Shown: positions 52,340-61,429, counted from the first letter of the stretch. The stretch is DNA of 64,000 nt from Stentor roeselii (GCA_006503475.1 RSEH01000141.1:1-64000); one strand, 5' to 3'. The notes: a model not told the origin generated them from the sequence alone. Numbers and translations: made by a program.

Positions 52340-53608
52340 TTAATTAAAGTCTATTTCTGGAGGTTTATTATTCGTGAAAAATTCATAAAGCATTTCATGA
52401 TTAGGATCATAATACAACCCCACTTGTATAAACAAAAGCTGCACATCCAAATCAAACTCATAACTAATCTCAATCAACTTAACAATAAACTGATCAATAG
52501 AGCTGCGGTCAGCATTAAAACCTTTCAAGTTAAAATTATACCTTTCCAAAAAATCATTTTGAAGTTTTTCCGCACAATCAAACTTAAAAACAATATCAGA
52601 AGGTGCAGGAATCGTCAAACCCCTAAGTTTTTCCCCAATAGTTTTAATATGTTTATTAATATATTTCCCAAAGTAATCTCTTACAATTTCAATGCATTCC
52701 AAATTGTTCAAAGCTTGATGAATTTTAATGATATCCGATAACTTAACATCAATATTTAACAACATTTTGTTTCTAAAATTATTTTCAAAGACCAAGCGAT
52801 TCAAAGTCTGAGGCTGAATATCTAAAACTCTTCGAATTCTCAGAACAAACTGAGAATTTTCTAAAGTAAGAAAATCAGGACGGTCAACAGGGTTAAACTG
52901 AAGCATCCATTCAATGAAATCCATTTCATCATGTGTGAATTTACATGAAAACTTGATAGGCTGTCTCTGCATTTCAAGTAGTTCCCTGATGGACCTGGCT
53001 GAAAAAGCAGGGCCTCCATCAACCAATTCAAAAAGAACACATCCGAGACTCCAGACATCAGCTCGAAAGTCATAATTCCCGCCATTTAAAATTTCAGGTG
53101 CCATATAAAGTGGAGTTCCAAGTTTAGACTCTACTAGACTCCCGCTTAAGGTCCTGGCAAATCCAAAGTCTCCAATTTTAATCATGGCTTTTTCAGAGAT
53201 TTTACTGCTGAGGTAAAAATTTGCTGGTTTCAAGTCCCTGTGCATTTTATTCTGGCTTTGTAGATAAGACAAAGCACTTACAAGTCCTTTAAACCAGAAC
53301 AAAATAGTTTCTTTGCTTACCTGATTCCGGCTTTCGAGGTAGTTTTCCAGATCTCCTCCTTCACAGAACTCAGTCGCAATGAAATACTTCCCATTTTCTA
53401 CTTTACTGTCAAGATACCTGATGATATTCGGATGGTTCAATTGTGTCATGACGGCAATTTCTCGGTTAATCAGTCCTTCCATGGTCTTATTAGCGACCTT
53501 GACCACTTTCAAGGCGATTTCCTGATTATCTCTTGTAACTGCGCGATAAACTGTTCCAAAGCTGCCCTGTCCGATGATTTCTTTAGTATCACAAGGAAAG
53601 ATATTCAT
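52340..53608 (-). CDS. Ser/Thr protein kinase (ULK/ATG1-NEK-like)
   Basis: The product is 422 aa and the kinase domain starts at once: glycine loop GQGSFGTV (13-20), Lys34, HRDLKPAN (123-130), DFG (147-149) and APE (170-172), then ADVWSLGCVLFEL. All catalytic residues are present. The 150-residue C-terminal part is helical and not recognised. ULK-type similarity is suggested by YLDSKVENGKYFIATEFCEGGDL and LVSALSYLQSQNKMHRDLKPAN; a NEK-like kinase is also possible. The start at 53608 is separated by 4 nt from the start of the divergent TPR-CNBD gene. The Gly loop is so close to the N-terminus that a later start is not possible. Confidence 0.88.
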   Translation of the reverse strand: MNIFPCDTKEIIGQGSFGTVYRAVTRDNQEIALKVVKVANKTMEGLINREIAVMTQLNHPNIIRYLDSKVENGKYFIATEFCEGGDLENYLESRNQVSKETILFWFKGLVSALSYLQSQNKMHRDLKPANFYLSSKISEKAMIKIGDFGFARTLSGSLVESKLGTPLYMAPEILNGGNYDFRADVWSLGCVLFELVDGGPAFSARSIRELLEMQRQPIKFSCKFTHDEMDFIEWMLQFNPVDRPDFLTLENSQFVLRIRRVLDIQPQTLNRLVFENNFRNKMLLNIDVKLSDIIKIHQALNNLECIEIVRDYFGKYINKHIKTIGEKLRGLTIPAPSDIVFKFDCAEKLQNDFLERYNFNLKGFNADRSSIDQFIVKLIEISYEFDLDVQLLFIQVGLYYDPNHEMLYEFFTNNKPPEIDFN

Positions 53609-53612
53609 ATTT
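53609..53612. promoter_or_regulatory. 4-nt divergent spacer between two start codons
   Basis: The two start codons are head to head: cat-attt-atg. The spacer and start codons together resemble the TATAAATATG start context seen elsewhere, read from either strand. Any 5' UTR or promoter of each gene must overlap the other's coding sequence. Confidence 0.6.
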
Positions 53613-55865
53613 ATGAAGAACGAGGCTTATAACTTTCCTTTAAAAGCATGTAAAAACCATGCCTTCTGTGAACCAGCGACAACAGAAGACCACCTAGCGC
53701 ATGACTACCCCGACCTGCGAAGTTACGTTCGATCGATTTCTCCGTTTAAAAGTGTTGACTTCAAGTCTCGTGAAATCATTTCAGTGAACTACTTCCCCTG
53801 GGACTACGACTTCAAATTCCTAAAACAAATAGAGCCAGAAATGGACGACCTCAACTCGGTGAGACCTGAACTCCCGGTGATGACTAATGAAGAACTCATT
53901 GATTGGTGCCAGCAGACCATGAATCGAAAGTTCACAGGAATTCCTCTTACTAGACCCTTCATGATGTCCAAAGTCATGCATGAAAAACTTAGAGAACTTC
54001 AAAAGTTCACTCGACAATTGCCTACAACTGCTGGAATTGAAAAGGAATTCATGACAGTTACTGAAGTTCAGACGATTCTTAATAAAAAAAGCATTCCTGT
54101 TAGAAATTTGAAACCAAAAACATTTGAAAATGGAGTTCCTCTCGTCAACCCTAAAGAACTGGAAAGAAAAAAAGAAGCTTTGGAAAATGCAGCTAATTCA
54201 GTCAATGAAGCGAAAAATCGAGGAAGGTTTCGAAGAGGGACTACTTTCATACCAGAAAAAACGAAACCTGAAAGTCCTGTTAAAAACTTGACTGTGACTG
54301 AAGAAGTCTCGATTTTTAAACTAGACTCTGCTTTTGCCAGACAGGTTTTAGAACTAGGGAAGAAAAAGACTAAATTTTTCCAAAACCTTGCTTTTAGTTC
54401 GGTTTTTCTAGGAAAAGTGATCGAGACTCACAAAAACATCAGTTTTTCAATTCCAGCTGAATTCAAAACTCCTTTAATCGAGCAAAAAGACCTTCCAGAC
54501 TACCCTTCTCAATTCGAAGCCTACATGCGACCTTTCACAAAACCAATTCCTGAAGATCTAAAGTCCGCTTTTTTAAAACTGACTCACGAAAAATGGATAC
54601 CTGCCAGTCTTCTCTTCAAAGAAAGACTTCAAAAAGGTCCAACTTGTCCCGAGGCGCAGCAAGGTCTTGCTATAGCTTTAGAACGTCTTCATTGTTACAA
54701 GCTTGCCCGCAAATGGCTAGTCGAGGTGTTAAAGACTGACTTTGACAACCTTGACGTGTTTTACGGTCTTGCTTTACTGAGTTTCAAGTTGAATGAACTG
54801 GGAAACTGCATTTTTTTCTGCAATAAAGTTTTAGAAATGCACACAGGGGGAGCTTTGTCTGGTTTTTACTACCTGCTAGCGACTTGTCACCGTCTATTGA
54901 AAGACGTTCAGGAGTGCAACAGGTTTTACCAAATGTTTCTCGACAATGGTGATGTGAAGCAGTCAATTTACGCTTCTTTTACTTCAATTGAATGGGATGA
55001 GCAGGTTAAGTCTCTTTCTCAATGGATGCTCAGCAGGACTGATATTCCGTTTTTTAGAAGGTTCAGGTCAAAGCAAATAAAAAAACTTTGTGCGAATAAA
55101 ATTAAAAAAATTGAACCGCTTCATGTTTTTTTGCTGAATAAAGGGTTTTCTTATGTGGTTATCAAAGGACAACTTCGCCTTCGAGACCACTCGAATGACC
55201 CGGTCAGGCCGAAGACCACTTGGAAGGTGCACACAGGACAGTATATCAACTTTCACTCACATGGAGTTTTTTATGAACATCTTCACTTTTGGATCACTGC
55301 TGACTACTCACATTGCTTTATCTTGGAGATACCTGCTGAGATGTTTTCAAGTATTTCAAGAGAAACGAGGACTAATAAAGAAATCGTGAATATGCATTTA
55401 TTGCAATCTTTTCCTATTTTTAAAGACTTTGCTTTGGAAACTTTAGAAGCTATTGTCTTGGAATCGATGAAAATAAAAAAATGTCATAAAGGTCAGATTT
55501 TAAGGAAAAGAATTATTGATAAAAAACTTGAGAAGAAAATGTCTTTTGGGGTTATTTTAAGTGGAATTTGTGATTTGAAGAGGGAGGATGGAATTGATAT
55601 TTCATATCTAAGCAGAGGGGATTGCTTTGGCGAAGAGTTCATTTTTGATGACGCTGTCGGATTTGCAAGTCTGGGAAATCTCGTCGTGAAGACTGAAAAC
55701 TTAGAAGTCGGTTTCATCCCGCCTCAGGACTTGATGAGACTCCCAGACTACGAACTTCAAAAACTTCAAAAAGCAGTGAAAGAAAACTCACATATTAAAA
55801 GGTCAGTCTCGAAAGCAACTAATTCATTCGGCTTTCATGCTCGTTGGCATTCTGCTGACACTTAA
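53613..55865 (+). CDS. TPR protein with two cyclic-nucleotide-binding-like domains
   Basis: The product is 750 aa from ATG 53613. The N-terminal 330 residues have no recognised domain but include a CKNHAFCEP motif near the start. Residues 335-450 are TPR-like (AQQGLAIALERLHCYKLARKWLVEVLKTDFDNLDVFYGLALL). Two tandem CNBD-like folds follow: the first (about 490-600) is divergent (GFSYVVIKGQLRLRDH), the second (about 610-740) is clearer (LLQSFPIFKDFALETLEAIVLES, GVILSGICDL, RGDCFGEEFIF). The conserved phosphate-binding Arg-Ala cassette is not evident, so nucleotide binding is uncertain. An in-frame extension to 53574 would overlap the kinase gene. Confidence 0.75.
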   Translation: MKNEAYNFPLKACKNHAFCEPATTEDHLAHDYPDLRSYVRSISPFKSVDFKSREIISVNYFPWDYDFKFLKQIEPEMDDLNSVRPELPVMTNEELIDWCQQTMNRKFTGIPLTRPFMMSKVMHEKLRELQKFTRQLPTTAGIEKEFMTVTEVQTILNKKSIPVRNLKPKTFENGVPLVNPKELERKKEALENAANSVNEAKNRGRFRRGTTFIPEKTKPESPVKNLTVTEEVSIFKLDSAFARQVLELGKKKTKFFQNLAFSSVFLGKVIETHKNISFSIPAEFKTPLIEQKDLPDYPSQFEAYMRPFTKPIPEDLKSAFLKLTHEKWIPASLLFKERLQKGPTCPEAQQGLAIALERLHCYKLARKWLVEVLKTDFDNLDVFYGLALLSFKLNELGNCIFFCNKVLEMHTGGALSGFYYLLATCHRLLKDVQECNRFYQMFLDNGDVKQSIYASFTSIEWDEQVKSLSQWMLSRTDIPFFRRFRSKQIKKLCANKIKKIEPLHVFLLNKGFSYVVIKGQLRLRDHSNDPVRPKTTWKVHTGQYINFHSHGVFYEHLHFWITADYSHCFILEIPAEMFSSISRETRTNKEIVNMHLLQSFPIFKDFALETLEAIVLESMKIKKCHKGQILRKRIIDKKLEKKMSFGVILSGICDLKREDGIDISYLSRGDCFGEEFIFDDAVGFASLGNLVVKTENLEVGFIPPQDLMRLPDYELQKLQKAVKENSHIKRSVSKATNSFGFHARWHSADT

Positions 55866-55919
55866 TGTAAAATAATCTTTCAATCTTCTTATTTCCCTCA
55901 ATTTTTTCTTCTTTTGAAA

Positions 55920-57083
55920 ATGAAAAATTCTTTAATAATGTCAAAACTCGTTCTTACACTTCCAGCTCTTTACAAAGATAACTCATTAAGAAAAGAAACA
56001 ATTCGGCAGAAACTCTCTGAAGAAAAATCACAAAAACTAAAAAAAAAACTGGAAAAAACTTTAAAACATCGAAGATTCCTCAGCCAGTTGATTGACCGAG
56101 AAGAAGAAAAACACGCGAAACTCGAGAAAGTCCAGAAAGAAATCACAGATCGTTCAGCTCTTTTAGAAAAAATGAACCTCGCCGCTTTTGTCATCCAACA
56201 TAAAACTAAGGAACTGAAAGAAAAGAAATTAAAAGAAGACCAAAACACGGAAAATCTGGAAAATTCGATTTCAAATCATTTAGCTGGACTTGCCAAGATG
56301 TCTTATTTTGCCTTCTGGAATTTGGGATTCGCTGCGGATTACGCTTCAACCTTGATTAAAAGGGCTTATAAGAGGTATAAGTTTAGACAAAAGATAGAAA
56401 GGATACGAAAAGTGTATAAAATCATTGCGAAGAACAAGAAAACGATTTGTAGAATGAATATCAGGAGGTTTTTAAGGATTTTTGCAAGTAAAGCTAGGAT
56501 AAAACAGGCGGAAAAGGAGAAGAAAAGGGTTCGGGTATTGGAAAAAGTGAAGGAAATCAGGGCGAGACTTGCTTTGTTGACAATAAAATATTTCTGGAAA
56601 GCAAATAGAATCACTTATCGCAGATTTATGTATAAAGTGATGAAGTACAAAAAAATGGTTTACAGGATTAATTCGAGGTTGCTTTCGGTTGACCATGTTG
56701 GCAGCGAGATTCCTTCTTTTGTTTCTACTCCGAAAAACGAGGAGTCGCTATCAACGCACATGAAGGAAATGGATTTTGAAGCTGTTAGACTTGCTGAGCT
56801 AAGACTTATTAAAGAAAGGGAGGATAGGATCAACTATGGGCTTATTTCTTATAATATCAAAAAGTTCAAGCAGAAAAGAATACCTCCTCTTAGTCTTATT
56901 ACTATTGATGAAGGAAAAACTCAAGGACTTACTTTCATTAAAAAAAGAATATCGTCGAGAGCAGGATTTTCGAGTAAAACTATTTCTTATTCTAACAATG
57001 TAGTTGGAAAGTCAAATCGAAGCATTGGTACGATTTCTACTAGATCTACCAGCAACCAGGCAAAAGTTTTCAGGTTTTTGTAA
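55920..57083 (+). CDS. Basic coiled-coil protein with IQ-like helices, unknown function
   Basis: The product is 387 aa from ATG 55920. It is very Lys/Arg-rich. Long helical stretches occupy residues 25-120 (KLSEEKSQKLKKKLEKTLKH), then YASTLIKRAYKRYKFRQKIERIRKVYKI (degenerate IQ). IRARLALLTIKYFWKANRI recalls the LLxxKFFWxxN segment of the IQ protein at 46965-48242. The C-terminal 100 residues are disordered and Ser/Thr-rich. It is likely a cytoskeletal or calmodulin-binding protein of a ciliate-specific family. It follows the TPR-CNBD gene by 54 nt. Confidence 0.6.
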   Translation: MKNSLIMSKLVLTLPALYKDNSLRKETIRQKLSEEKSQKLKKKLEKTLKHRRFLSQLIDREEEKHAKLEKVQKEITDRSALLEKMNLAAFVIQHKTKELKEKKLKEDQNTENLENSISNHLAGLAKMSYFAFWNLGFAADYASTLIKRAYKRYKFRQKIERIRKVYKIIAKNKKTICRMNIRRFLRIFASKARIKQAEKEKKRVRVLEKVKEIRARLALLTIKYFWKANRITYRRFMYKVMKYKKMVYRINSRLLSVDHVGSEIPSFVSTPKNEESLSTHMKEMDFEAVRLAELRLIKEREDRINYGLISYNIKKFKQKRIPPLSLITIDEGKTQGLTFIKKRISSRAGFSSKTISYSNNVVGKSNRSIGTISTRSTSNQAKVFRFL

Positions 57084-57700
57084 TGTTTAATGATTATTAT
57101 TTTCATGATATTTTTAACTGGATTTCACCCTTTCAGTATCAAATGCAATTCTGAATTACTATAAGTTTAAATTAATATTCAAATCTCTTTAAATTAATCT
57201 TCTCTTTAGATTCGTTTAAATTTTCGACTTACTTTTCATTTAAGTCTTTAAAATTACTTTAGTTCAACTTTTCTCAAAGGAAAAGTAAGAATTTTCGATG
57301 AATCTAAAAAATAAATCCTTTTAAATATCTTGAAAATCAAAATCAGAAGCAAGATGATAAAAAAATTTGCTAAATTCTGTTGAAAAAATACTAAAAAATT
57401 TGAAATCAAATAATAAATCAATTAATCCAAAACTCAAAAAATCTTCCTCAATCCTAAATCCAAACAATTCTCATCAAAACCCAAAAACTCCCACTCCACA
57501 CAAAAGACTACATCCTCTCTAAACACATTCCTAAAAAATCCTCATTCCTTTCCTCATTCCCTTCCCTCATTCCCTTCCCTTCCCTCAAATCCTAGCCAGA
57601 CATAGCCCATCCCCATCTTTCCCAGACTTCCCTCTATGCCCATCCAAAACCGCAAGAACTCACCTTTCCCATTCGCAATTCTCCTCATTTTCTCTTCACG
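57084..57700. promoter_or_regulatory. Upstream region of the thiolase gene
   Basis: There is no gene in 617 bp. The first 300 bp are A/T-rich. From about 57410 the plus strand becomes C/A/T-rich and almost free of G, with repeated CCTCATTCC and CCCTTCCCT pieces at 57540-57590. This is the longest C-rich upstream tract in the window and belongs to a probably well-expressed gene. Confidence 0.45.
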
Positions 57701-58939
57701 ATGTCCATTAAAAAAATGGACTCCAGCAAACGTCTCGACGTAATCCGTTCTCATTTGACAGGATCGGGTGAAGAAGTAGTGATATGTGCAGCATTCCGTA
57801 GTCCTTTGACAAAGGCAAAGCGAGGAGGTCTGAAAGACACAACAATAGAGGAGATCCTGGCTCAGCTGTACACAAGAGTAGTCGAGACAACAAAAGTGGA
57901 CCCATCAAAGATAGAAGAAGTCGTCATCGGCAACGTTTTGAAAGTCGGTTCAAACGGCATGTCGCTGAGACTCGTTCAGTTCATGGCAGGTCTGCCTCAG
58001 TCAGTGGCCTGTCAATCAGTGAACCGAATGTGCGCTTCAGGCCTTCAAGCCGTGAGCACTGTGGCCAACCAGATCCGCTCTGGAGAGATCTCAATCGGCA
58101 TTGCTGGAGGAGCTGAAAGTATGTCGATGTTCGATATGACCACCGCTGTCCACCCCCCTCTTCCTGAAAGAGCCTTTAAAATCCCTGACGCTGCCAACAC
58201 TGTCCTCCCCATGGGCATTACTTCAGATAACGTCGTTAAACAATTCGGAGTCACCAGGGCGAAGATGGACCAGTTCGCTGCGAGCAGTCATGCAAAGGCT
58301 GCAGCTGCTCAAGAAACTGGAAAATTCAATGAAGAGATCGTCCCCATCAAAACCACTGTAAAGGAAAATGGCGCCTTGAAAGAAGTCCTGATCACAAAAG
58401 ATGACGGCATTCGTAAAGAAACCACTGCAGAATCACTTGGAAAACTCAGACCAGCCTTTAATAAAAATGGAGGAACCACTGCTGGAAACTCTTCACAAAT
58501 CACTGACGGAGCTGCTGTGGTTTTGCTGGCTTCTCGAAAAGCTGCTGAGGCTAACAACCTTCCAATCCTTGCTCGATGGTTGGGCTTCGCTGCTGTAGGA
58601 GTCCCTCCTGAAGTGATGGGAATCGGCCCGGCCTTCGCCATTCCTCGAGCTTTGGAACTCGCTGGAATCACCTTGAATGACGTTGATGTCTTCGAGATCA
58701 ATGAGGCCTTTGCCAGTCAGGCGACGTACTCAGTTGACAAGCTGGGAATTGACTACAACAAAGTGAACCCGAATGGAGGAGCCATTGCCTTAGGACACCC
58801 TCTCGGTTGCACAGGGGCAAGACAAATCGCCACTATTTTACCGGAACTTAGAAGGAGAAAGGGAAGGTACGGAGTCATGAGCATGTGCATTGGAAGTGGC
58901 ATGGGAGCTGCTGCGGTCATTGAAAATCTAGTTAGATAA
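57701..58939 (+). CDS. ACAA1: Peroxisomal 3-ketoacyl-CoA thiolase with PTS2 signal
   Basis: This enzyme cleaves 3-ketoacyl-CoA with CoA in the last step of beta-oxidation. The 412-aa product has the nucleophile NRMCASG (Cys111), GGAESMS, the PAF-AIPRALELAG block, INEAFASQ and the GHPLGCTGARQ His loop, and ends in CIGSGMGAA with the second active-site Cys. The N-terminus contains RLDVIRSHL (11-19), a perfect PTS2 peroxisome signal (R-L-x5-H-L), as in animal ACAA1. An ATG at 57716 would also keep the PTS2. G/C content is higher than in neighbouring genes, in line with high expression. Confidence 0.95.
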   Translation: MSIKKMDSSKRLDVIRSHLTGSGEEVVICAAFRSPLTKAKRGGLKDTTIEEILAQLYTRVVETTKVDPSKIEEVVIGNVLKVGSNGMSLRLVQFMAGLPQSVACQSVNRMCASGLQAVSTVANQIRSGEISIGIAGGAESMSMFDMTTAVHPPLPERAFKIPDAANTVLPMGITSDNVVKQFGVTRAKMDQFAASSHAKAAAAQETGKFNEEIVPIKTTVKENGALKEVLITKDDGIRKETTAESLGKLRPAFNKNGGTTAGNSSQITDGAAVVLLASRKAAEANNLPILARWLGFAAVGVPPEVMGIGPAFAIPRALELAGITLNDVDVFEINEAFASQATYSVDKLGIDYNKVNPNGGAIALGHPLGCTGARQIATILPELRRRKGRYGVMSMCIGSGMGAAAVIENLVR

Positions 58940-58961
58940 TTCATTAAGATTAGAATTATAA

Positions 58962-60674
58962 ATGGAAGAGAAACTGAAAAGACTTATTTATAACTTTCCG
59001 GAATGGGAATTGGGGAATATTGAACATGAAAGGTTTCAGACTAGAAGGGCTTCGGAGTTTTTTATTACTGATTATTTCAATCAACAGACTATTTCGCATC
59101 CTCAGGAAAAGTACCCCGCTAGTAAAAGAGGAAGTGTTTTTGAAAGTTTGAAGATTGGACAGGGGAAAGATGAGGGGAAAAGAGAGGATTGGGATTTGAA
59201 GGATTATGGGAAGGGAATTGTTGATGGAGAGATATTTCGGGATCAGATGGAAATTGGTGATAAGAGAAATGAACGAAAAAATAGAGCTTCTAGTGATTCG
59301 AGTAGTGATCAGTCATCAAGAAAACGGAAGGGTCGTGAGAAGAGACTTAGGAAAAAAAAGGATGAAAAGAAAATTTTGGATTTGGAAAAGAAAAATAAGG
59401 GATATAGCAGTCGAAGCAGCAGTGATGATCGGAAAGACTCAGGGAAGGACCGGGTATTAAAAGTGGAGAAAGATGTTGCTCAAAATTCGAAAGCTAAATC
59501 TAAATTTTCGGATATGAAAAATGAAGAAAATCATATATTTAAATCTTCTCCTATTGAAAATGGGGAAAAAAATGAAAATTTCCACTCTTCTCGCAGTAGA
59601 AAAAGTTCTAAGTCTTCTAAAAGCTCAGTCTCTTCTAAAAGCTCAGTCTCTTCTAAAAGCTCAGTCTCTTCTAAAAGCTCAGTCTCTTCCAATAGCTCTT
59701 ATTCTTCAAACAAACAAGGTAAAAAAAATGAAATGTTTAATGTTTTAACAGCAACCGAAGTTTTAAGTGATGAAAAAAAAGGATCTGAAAATTTTTTGAA
59801 AGTAGAAAAAAACTCAAACACTAGTGAAATAAATTTTTTTTCTAATAACAAACTTGAAGTGAAAAATTCTAATGATGGAAAAAAAATTGAAACAAGTTTA
59901 GATGATGAAGAGAAAAATTCTATAAAAGAACATGGTAAACTTTCAGGACTTCAAGAAAAGACAGAAAAAACATCTGAGTCTTCATCAAGCTCAAGTACTT
60001 CATCAGAAGAAATCGAAAATCATTCTAATTACGAAACCCAAAAATTTCCAGAAAAAATTCAGGATACGTCATCAGTTTCTAATATTCTGGAAACTGTTAA
60101 TGTCACTGATACACAGAAATCAGTCTCTCGAAGCTCTAGCAGTTCTTCAAGTTTAAGCATGAAAAATCAGATACTTGAAACTAGAGATATTCATAAAAAG
60201 TCTATTGAAGATACTGAAAAATCTTCAAAAGACTTTATTAATTTTCCTGAAAATGGTGAAAAATCAGACCATCTTGAGAAAATAGACAATCCAAAATCAA
60301 AGAGTTCCAAAAGCTCAAAAAGCTCAAAAAGTTCAAAAAGCTCAAAAAGTTCAAAAAGTTCAAAAAGCTCAAAAAGTTCAAAAAGCTCAAAAAGTTCAAA
60401 AAGTCCAAAAAGCTCAAAAGATAAATCTCCAGTCACAATAAAACCCGACCCAACCTCAACAATACCATCAAATTCTCCAGAAACCACTCTAAAACCCTCA
60501 GACCTGATCGATCAAAATCCCTCAACCACCATTAAATCCAAAGACCCTTTAAAGCCATCCAAGCCGGAAGAAAGTCACTACAAAATCGAATCAATGGGAG
60601 TGACTCGCAACACTTCAACCACCTCAAAACCAGAAGATCAGTCAGGTTGTTGTTCAAAATGTTTAATCCATTAA
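58962..60674 (+). CDS. Ser/Lys-rich low-complexity protein with C-terminal Cys cluster
   Basis: The product is 570 aa. The first 60 residues are ordinary (LIYNFPEWELGNIEHERFQTRRASEFF). The rest is disordered, rich in Ser, Lys, Glu and Asp, with SSKSSV and SSK tandem repeats encoded by 18-bp and 9-bp DNA repeats. It ends SGCCSKCLIH: the last four residues CLIH have CaaX form and two more Cys stand just before, so lipid anchoring (prenyl and palmitoyl) is possible, although His is an unusual final residue. Its role is unknown. It converges with the SUN gene, with 17 nt between stops. Confidence 0.7.
   Translation: MEEKLKRLIYNFPEWELGNIEHERFQTRRASEFFITDYFNQQTISHPQEKYPASKRGSVFESLKIGQGKDEGKREDWDLKDYGKGIVDGEIFRDQMEIGDKRNERKNRASSDSSSDQSSRKRKGREKRLRKKKDEKKILDLEKKNKGYSSRSSSDDRKDSGKDRVLKVEKDVAQNSKAKSKFSDMKNEENHIFKSSPIENGEKNENFHSSRSRKSSKSSKSSVSSKSSVSSKSSVSSKSSVSSNSSYSSNKQGKKNEMFNVLTATEVLSDEKKGSENFLKVEKNSNTSEINFFSNNKLEVKNSNDGKKIETSLDDEEKNSIKEHGKLSGLQEKTEKTSESSSSSSTSSEEIENHSNYETQKFPEKIQDTSSVSNILETVNVTDTQKSVSRSSSSSSSLSMKNQILETRDIHKKSIEDTEKSSKDFINFPENGEKSDHLEKIDNPKSKSSKSSKSSKSSKSSKSSKSSKSSKSSKSSKSSKSPKSSKDKSPVTIKPDPTSTIPSNSPETTLKPSDLIDQNPSTTIKSKDPLKPSKPEESHYKIESMGVTRNTSTTSKPEDQSGCCSKCLIH
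59613..59684 (+). repeat. Four perfect 18-bp repeats encoding SSKSSV
   Basis: The unit tcttctaaaagctcagtc is repeated four times without a mismatch, followed by a degenerate fifth copy. Perfect identity suggests recent expansion. Confidence 0.9.
60303..60419 (+). repeat. Thirteen 9-bp repeats encoding Ser-Ser-Lys
   Basis: Thirteen units of agctcaaaa or agttcaaaa (single variants agttccaaa and agtccaaaa) run in frame. Mixed CTC/TTC variants alternate, so the array expanded partly as 18-bp units. Confidence 0.9.
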
Positions 60675-60691
60675 TTTTCGATAAACATTAG

Positions 60692-61429
60692 TTATTTAGC
60701 AGTTTTCAATCCATGCACTTGGAACTGGTAAACACAAGTGTAGACATCTCCATAGTTTTCATTGACTTCAAGCCTAACAACCTGCGTGGGTTCCTGACAG
60801 TTGAACATGCATTCAACATAAACTTTTCTCATCATTTTTTGATCATTTTCACTGACATCCACAAAAATCGTGGCTAAAAGCAAAGACCTTCGCGAGTCCA
60901 CAGAAAAAACACTGAGTCTTTTCGGAATCGTTTTGTAAAAAGTGGAAGGCAAAACAACTGAAAACCCGACAGGAAATACTCTTGCAGCAAGTTGAATAGT
61001 AGCGAATCCATTTGAGCCTACACTTGGCCAGCACTGCTCAGGTCCATTGTGGTCAGAAATCAAGGCCTGCAGGTTGTTGTAACTGGCAACTGAGAAGCTT
61101 CCATGAAACTCAGGCGATGAAAGGTTGACTAAAATCGTGGCTCCATTCTTTTCAGCTGCGTAGTCAATCATCTCAGAGGTGCTTTCTACTAAAGTCAAAT
61201 AAGAAGGGTCTACGATTTCTACTTCGACTTCAGAAACTTTTGAGTCTTTCATGGAAAACATCAGAGAAGTAGAAGCTAGGAAGCCTAGTAAAAAAACTAC
61301 AGTAAAAAAACAAAGGATATCGAGGACTGAGTATCTTTTTTCAAATGCTGAGTCAGCCCACTTGTTTTTTAGATCTTCAGTGGGATGAGAGGGTGTTAAA
61401 GAAGAGACCTTTCCATTAGTTCCCCGCAT
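60692..61429 (-). CDS. Minimal SUN-domain protein (LINC complex)
   Basis: SUN proteins span the inner nuclear membrane and bind KASH proteins in the lumen. The 245-aa product has a short nucleoplasmic tail (1-32), one membrane span (about 35-58, LDILCFFTVVFLLGFLAST), a very short stalk and a C-terminal SUN domain. That domain has GPEQCWPSVGSNGFATIQLAARVFPVGF, RLSVFSVDS and the closing YTCVYQFQVHG. The stalk lacks the long coiled coil of metazoan SUN1/2. The KASH-lid region (EFHGSFSVASYNNLQALISDH) is present. The start follows AATTATAA. It lies 29 nt downstream of the AGC kinase gene. Confidence 0.87.
   Translation of the reverse strand: MRGTNGKVSSLTPSHPTEDLKNKWADSAFEKRYSVLDILCFFTVVFLLGFLASTSLMFSMKDSKVSEVEVEIVDPSYLTLVESTSEMIDYAAEKNGATILVNLSSPEFHGSFSVASYNNLQALISDHNGPEQCWPSVGSNGFATIQLAARVFPVGFSVVLPSTFYKTIPKRLSVFSVDSRRSLLLATIFVDVSENDQKMMRKVYVECMFNCQEPTQVVRLEVNENYGDVYTCVYQFQVHGLKTAK

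Noticed and set aside
53574-53612. Upstream in-frame start for the TPR-CNBD gene.
   Set aside because: It would overlap the start and first codons of the kinase, uses a non-conserved sequence, and lacks the A/T start context of ATG 53613.
60191-60487. Antisense frame encoding a Phe-Glu-Leu repeat (98 aa).
   Set aside because: It is the mirror image of the Ser-Ser-Lys 9-bp repeat of the real gene on the plus strand.
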